DNA from: Helicobacteraceae bacterium
Lineage (GTDB): Bacteria; Campylobacterota; Campylobacteria; Campylobacterales; SZUA-545
Direction of reading: 5' to 3'
Length of the DNA: 6,159 nt
NCBI GenBank assembly: GCA_031282285.1
Contig: JAITEA010000181.1
Span: 1-6,159 of the forward strand
This document shows positions 5,565 to 6,159 of this stretch, in pieces (positions within the stretch are counted from its first letter, which is position 1; every line of letters begins with the position of its first letter). Both the position numbers and the translations under genes were made by a program. Under the pieces are notes generated by a model. It was not told the DNA's origin. It saw only the letters and a list, made by a program, of their open reading frames with translations, and did not search any database.

Positions 5565-6083
5565 TTAGGCTTTGATTTTGATTGCTTCGCTACTCATCGC
5601 GTTTGCGAAAGCGTCCAAAAAGGCGACGCGCTGTTTGACTATCGCGTATATTCGGTTTTCCAGCCTGCGCTCTTCCGAGGGCGTGATCGGCGGCTCTCCG
5701 CGCGAGGCAAGTATCAAGTTCTGCGCTTTTATCGCCTCGTCCGCGGTCGCTTTGCTTAGCGCCTGCGCGCTTTGGAAGCGCAAAATCAGCGCGCGCTCGA
5801 CATAGGTTTGCGCGCTCGCGTCAATCTCTAAGATTCGCGCCTTCATATCCGCCGCGACAAACTCGTCAACGCCGATCGAAGCCGTTTCAAAGGCGCGATC
5901 GATCGCCGGAAGGCTATCTTCGGGCGCTTCGTTTAGCCTTTGCGCCGTTTTTGCCTCTCCCGCCGCTAACGCCGCGTTATTGCGGGCGTAGATCGCCCTC
6001 TGCGAATATGGCAAATCCGCGCTCTGTTCGCCCCCGACATAACCGTTTGCCGGCTGATAAACGCCAAACGACGAAACTATCAT
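5565..6083 (-). CDS. Hypothetical protein, 172 residues, alanine-rich and helical
   Basis: I do not recognise this protein. It has no signal peptide, no membrane segment and no cysteine, so it is probably a soluble cytoplasmic or secreted-by-other-means protein. After a Gly/Tyr/Ser-rich N-terminus (FGVYQPANGYVGG, 6-18), almost everything from about 27 on is Ala-, Glu- and Lys-rich with helix-favouring spacing. A likely break is RGEPPITPSEERR at 128-140, before a last helix. ATG 6083 is preferred over a TTG at 6110 because AAGGAG (6093-6098) lies nine bases upstream of it. Codon use and GC (about 57% in a sampled line) match the neighbouring genes, which argues that it is real and resident. 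It is separated from hom by 246 bases holding inverted repeats. Confidence 0.75.
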   Translation of the reverse strand: MIVSSFGVYQPANGYVGGEQSADLPYSQRAIYARNNAALAAGEAKTAQRLNEAPEDSLPAIDRAFETASIGVDEFVAADMKARILEIDASAQTYVERALILRFQSAQALSKATADEAIKAQNLILASRGEPPITPSEERRLENRIYAIVKQRVAFLDAFANAMSSEAIKIKA

Positions 6084-6092
6084 CTTTACTTG

Positions 6093-6111
6093 CTCCTTGT
6101 CTATCGACAAG
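6093..6111 (-). promoter_or_regulatory. Shine-Dalgarno partly inside a palindrome, before the 172-residue gene
   Basis: AAGGAG (6098-6093) decides the start at 6083. Its first three bases belong to a perfect inverted repeat, CTTGTC (6111-6106 on the minus strand), loop GATA, GACAAG (6101-6096). A leader hairpin could therefore partly cover the ribosome site, or the palindrome could be a protein-binding site. Confidence 0.5.
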
Positions 6112-6159
6112 CAAAAAAGATTCCATAAACTAGCCGCGGGGAACGAGGGGAGGGCGATC

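Noticed and set aside
6084..6110. A TTG start at 6110 for the 172-residue protein
   Set aside because: The extension would be translated from the palindrome and the Shine-Dalgarno itself; ATG 6083 has AAGGAG at nine bases.
6099..6125. A sigma-28-like promoter (GTCGATAG resembling GCCGATAA)
   Set aside because: The matching -35 (TATGGAAT) agrees at only about half the positions, and the -10 overlaps the inverted repeat that explains the sequence better.
6138..6154. G-rich run at the right edge as a second G-quadruplex
   Set aside because: Only three G-tracts are visible before the window ends.

Overview
The window looks like chromosomal DNA from a GC-rich member of the Campylobacterota (epsilonproteobacteria). 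This is inferred from protein character alone: the homoserine dehydrogenase, the short DksA-type protein and the nicotinamidase all read like that phylum, although most cultured members are much more AT-rich. No gene supports a phage, plasmid or transposon.

Every gene I can support lies on the minus strand. From right to left: an unrecognised 172-residue soluble protein (6083-5565); homoserine dehydrogenase hom (5318-4050); a nicotinamidase-type hydrolase pncA (4053-3454), whose GTG start overlaps the hom stop by 4 bases; glycogen synthase glgA (3308-1827); a DksA/TraR zinc-finger protein (1750-1346); a gap of about 0.9 kb; and the first 136 codons of a lipoprotein that runs off the left edge (408-1). 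hom and pncA look co-transcribed from an extended -10 promoter 25 bases upstream of hom. glgA has its own promoter candidate.

The gap at 409-1345 is the least ordinary part. It holds a (CT)11 microsatellite, a canonical G-quadruplex motif on the minus strand, and a cluster of palindromes of the ATTCCCGC...GCGGGAAT type. Two copies are joined to a second conserved module (C-tract, TTATC, G-tract, CGAAGCGGCGC), giving a composite unit present twice. Degenerate relatives appear in the glgA leader and perhaps upstream of hom. A perfect 9-bp hairpin separates this region from dksA.

The genes cover housekeeping metabolism: threonine/methionine supply, NAD salvage, carbon storage and stringent-response transcription control. 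I see no defence, CRISPR or mobile-element system. The candidates for something new are the repeat family, the microsatellite upstream of the lipoprotein, and the two unrecognised proteins.
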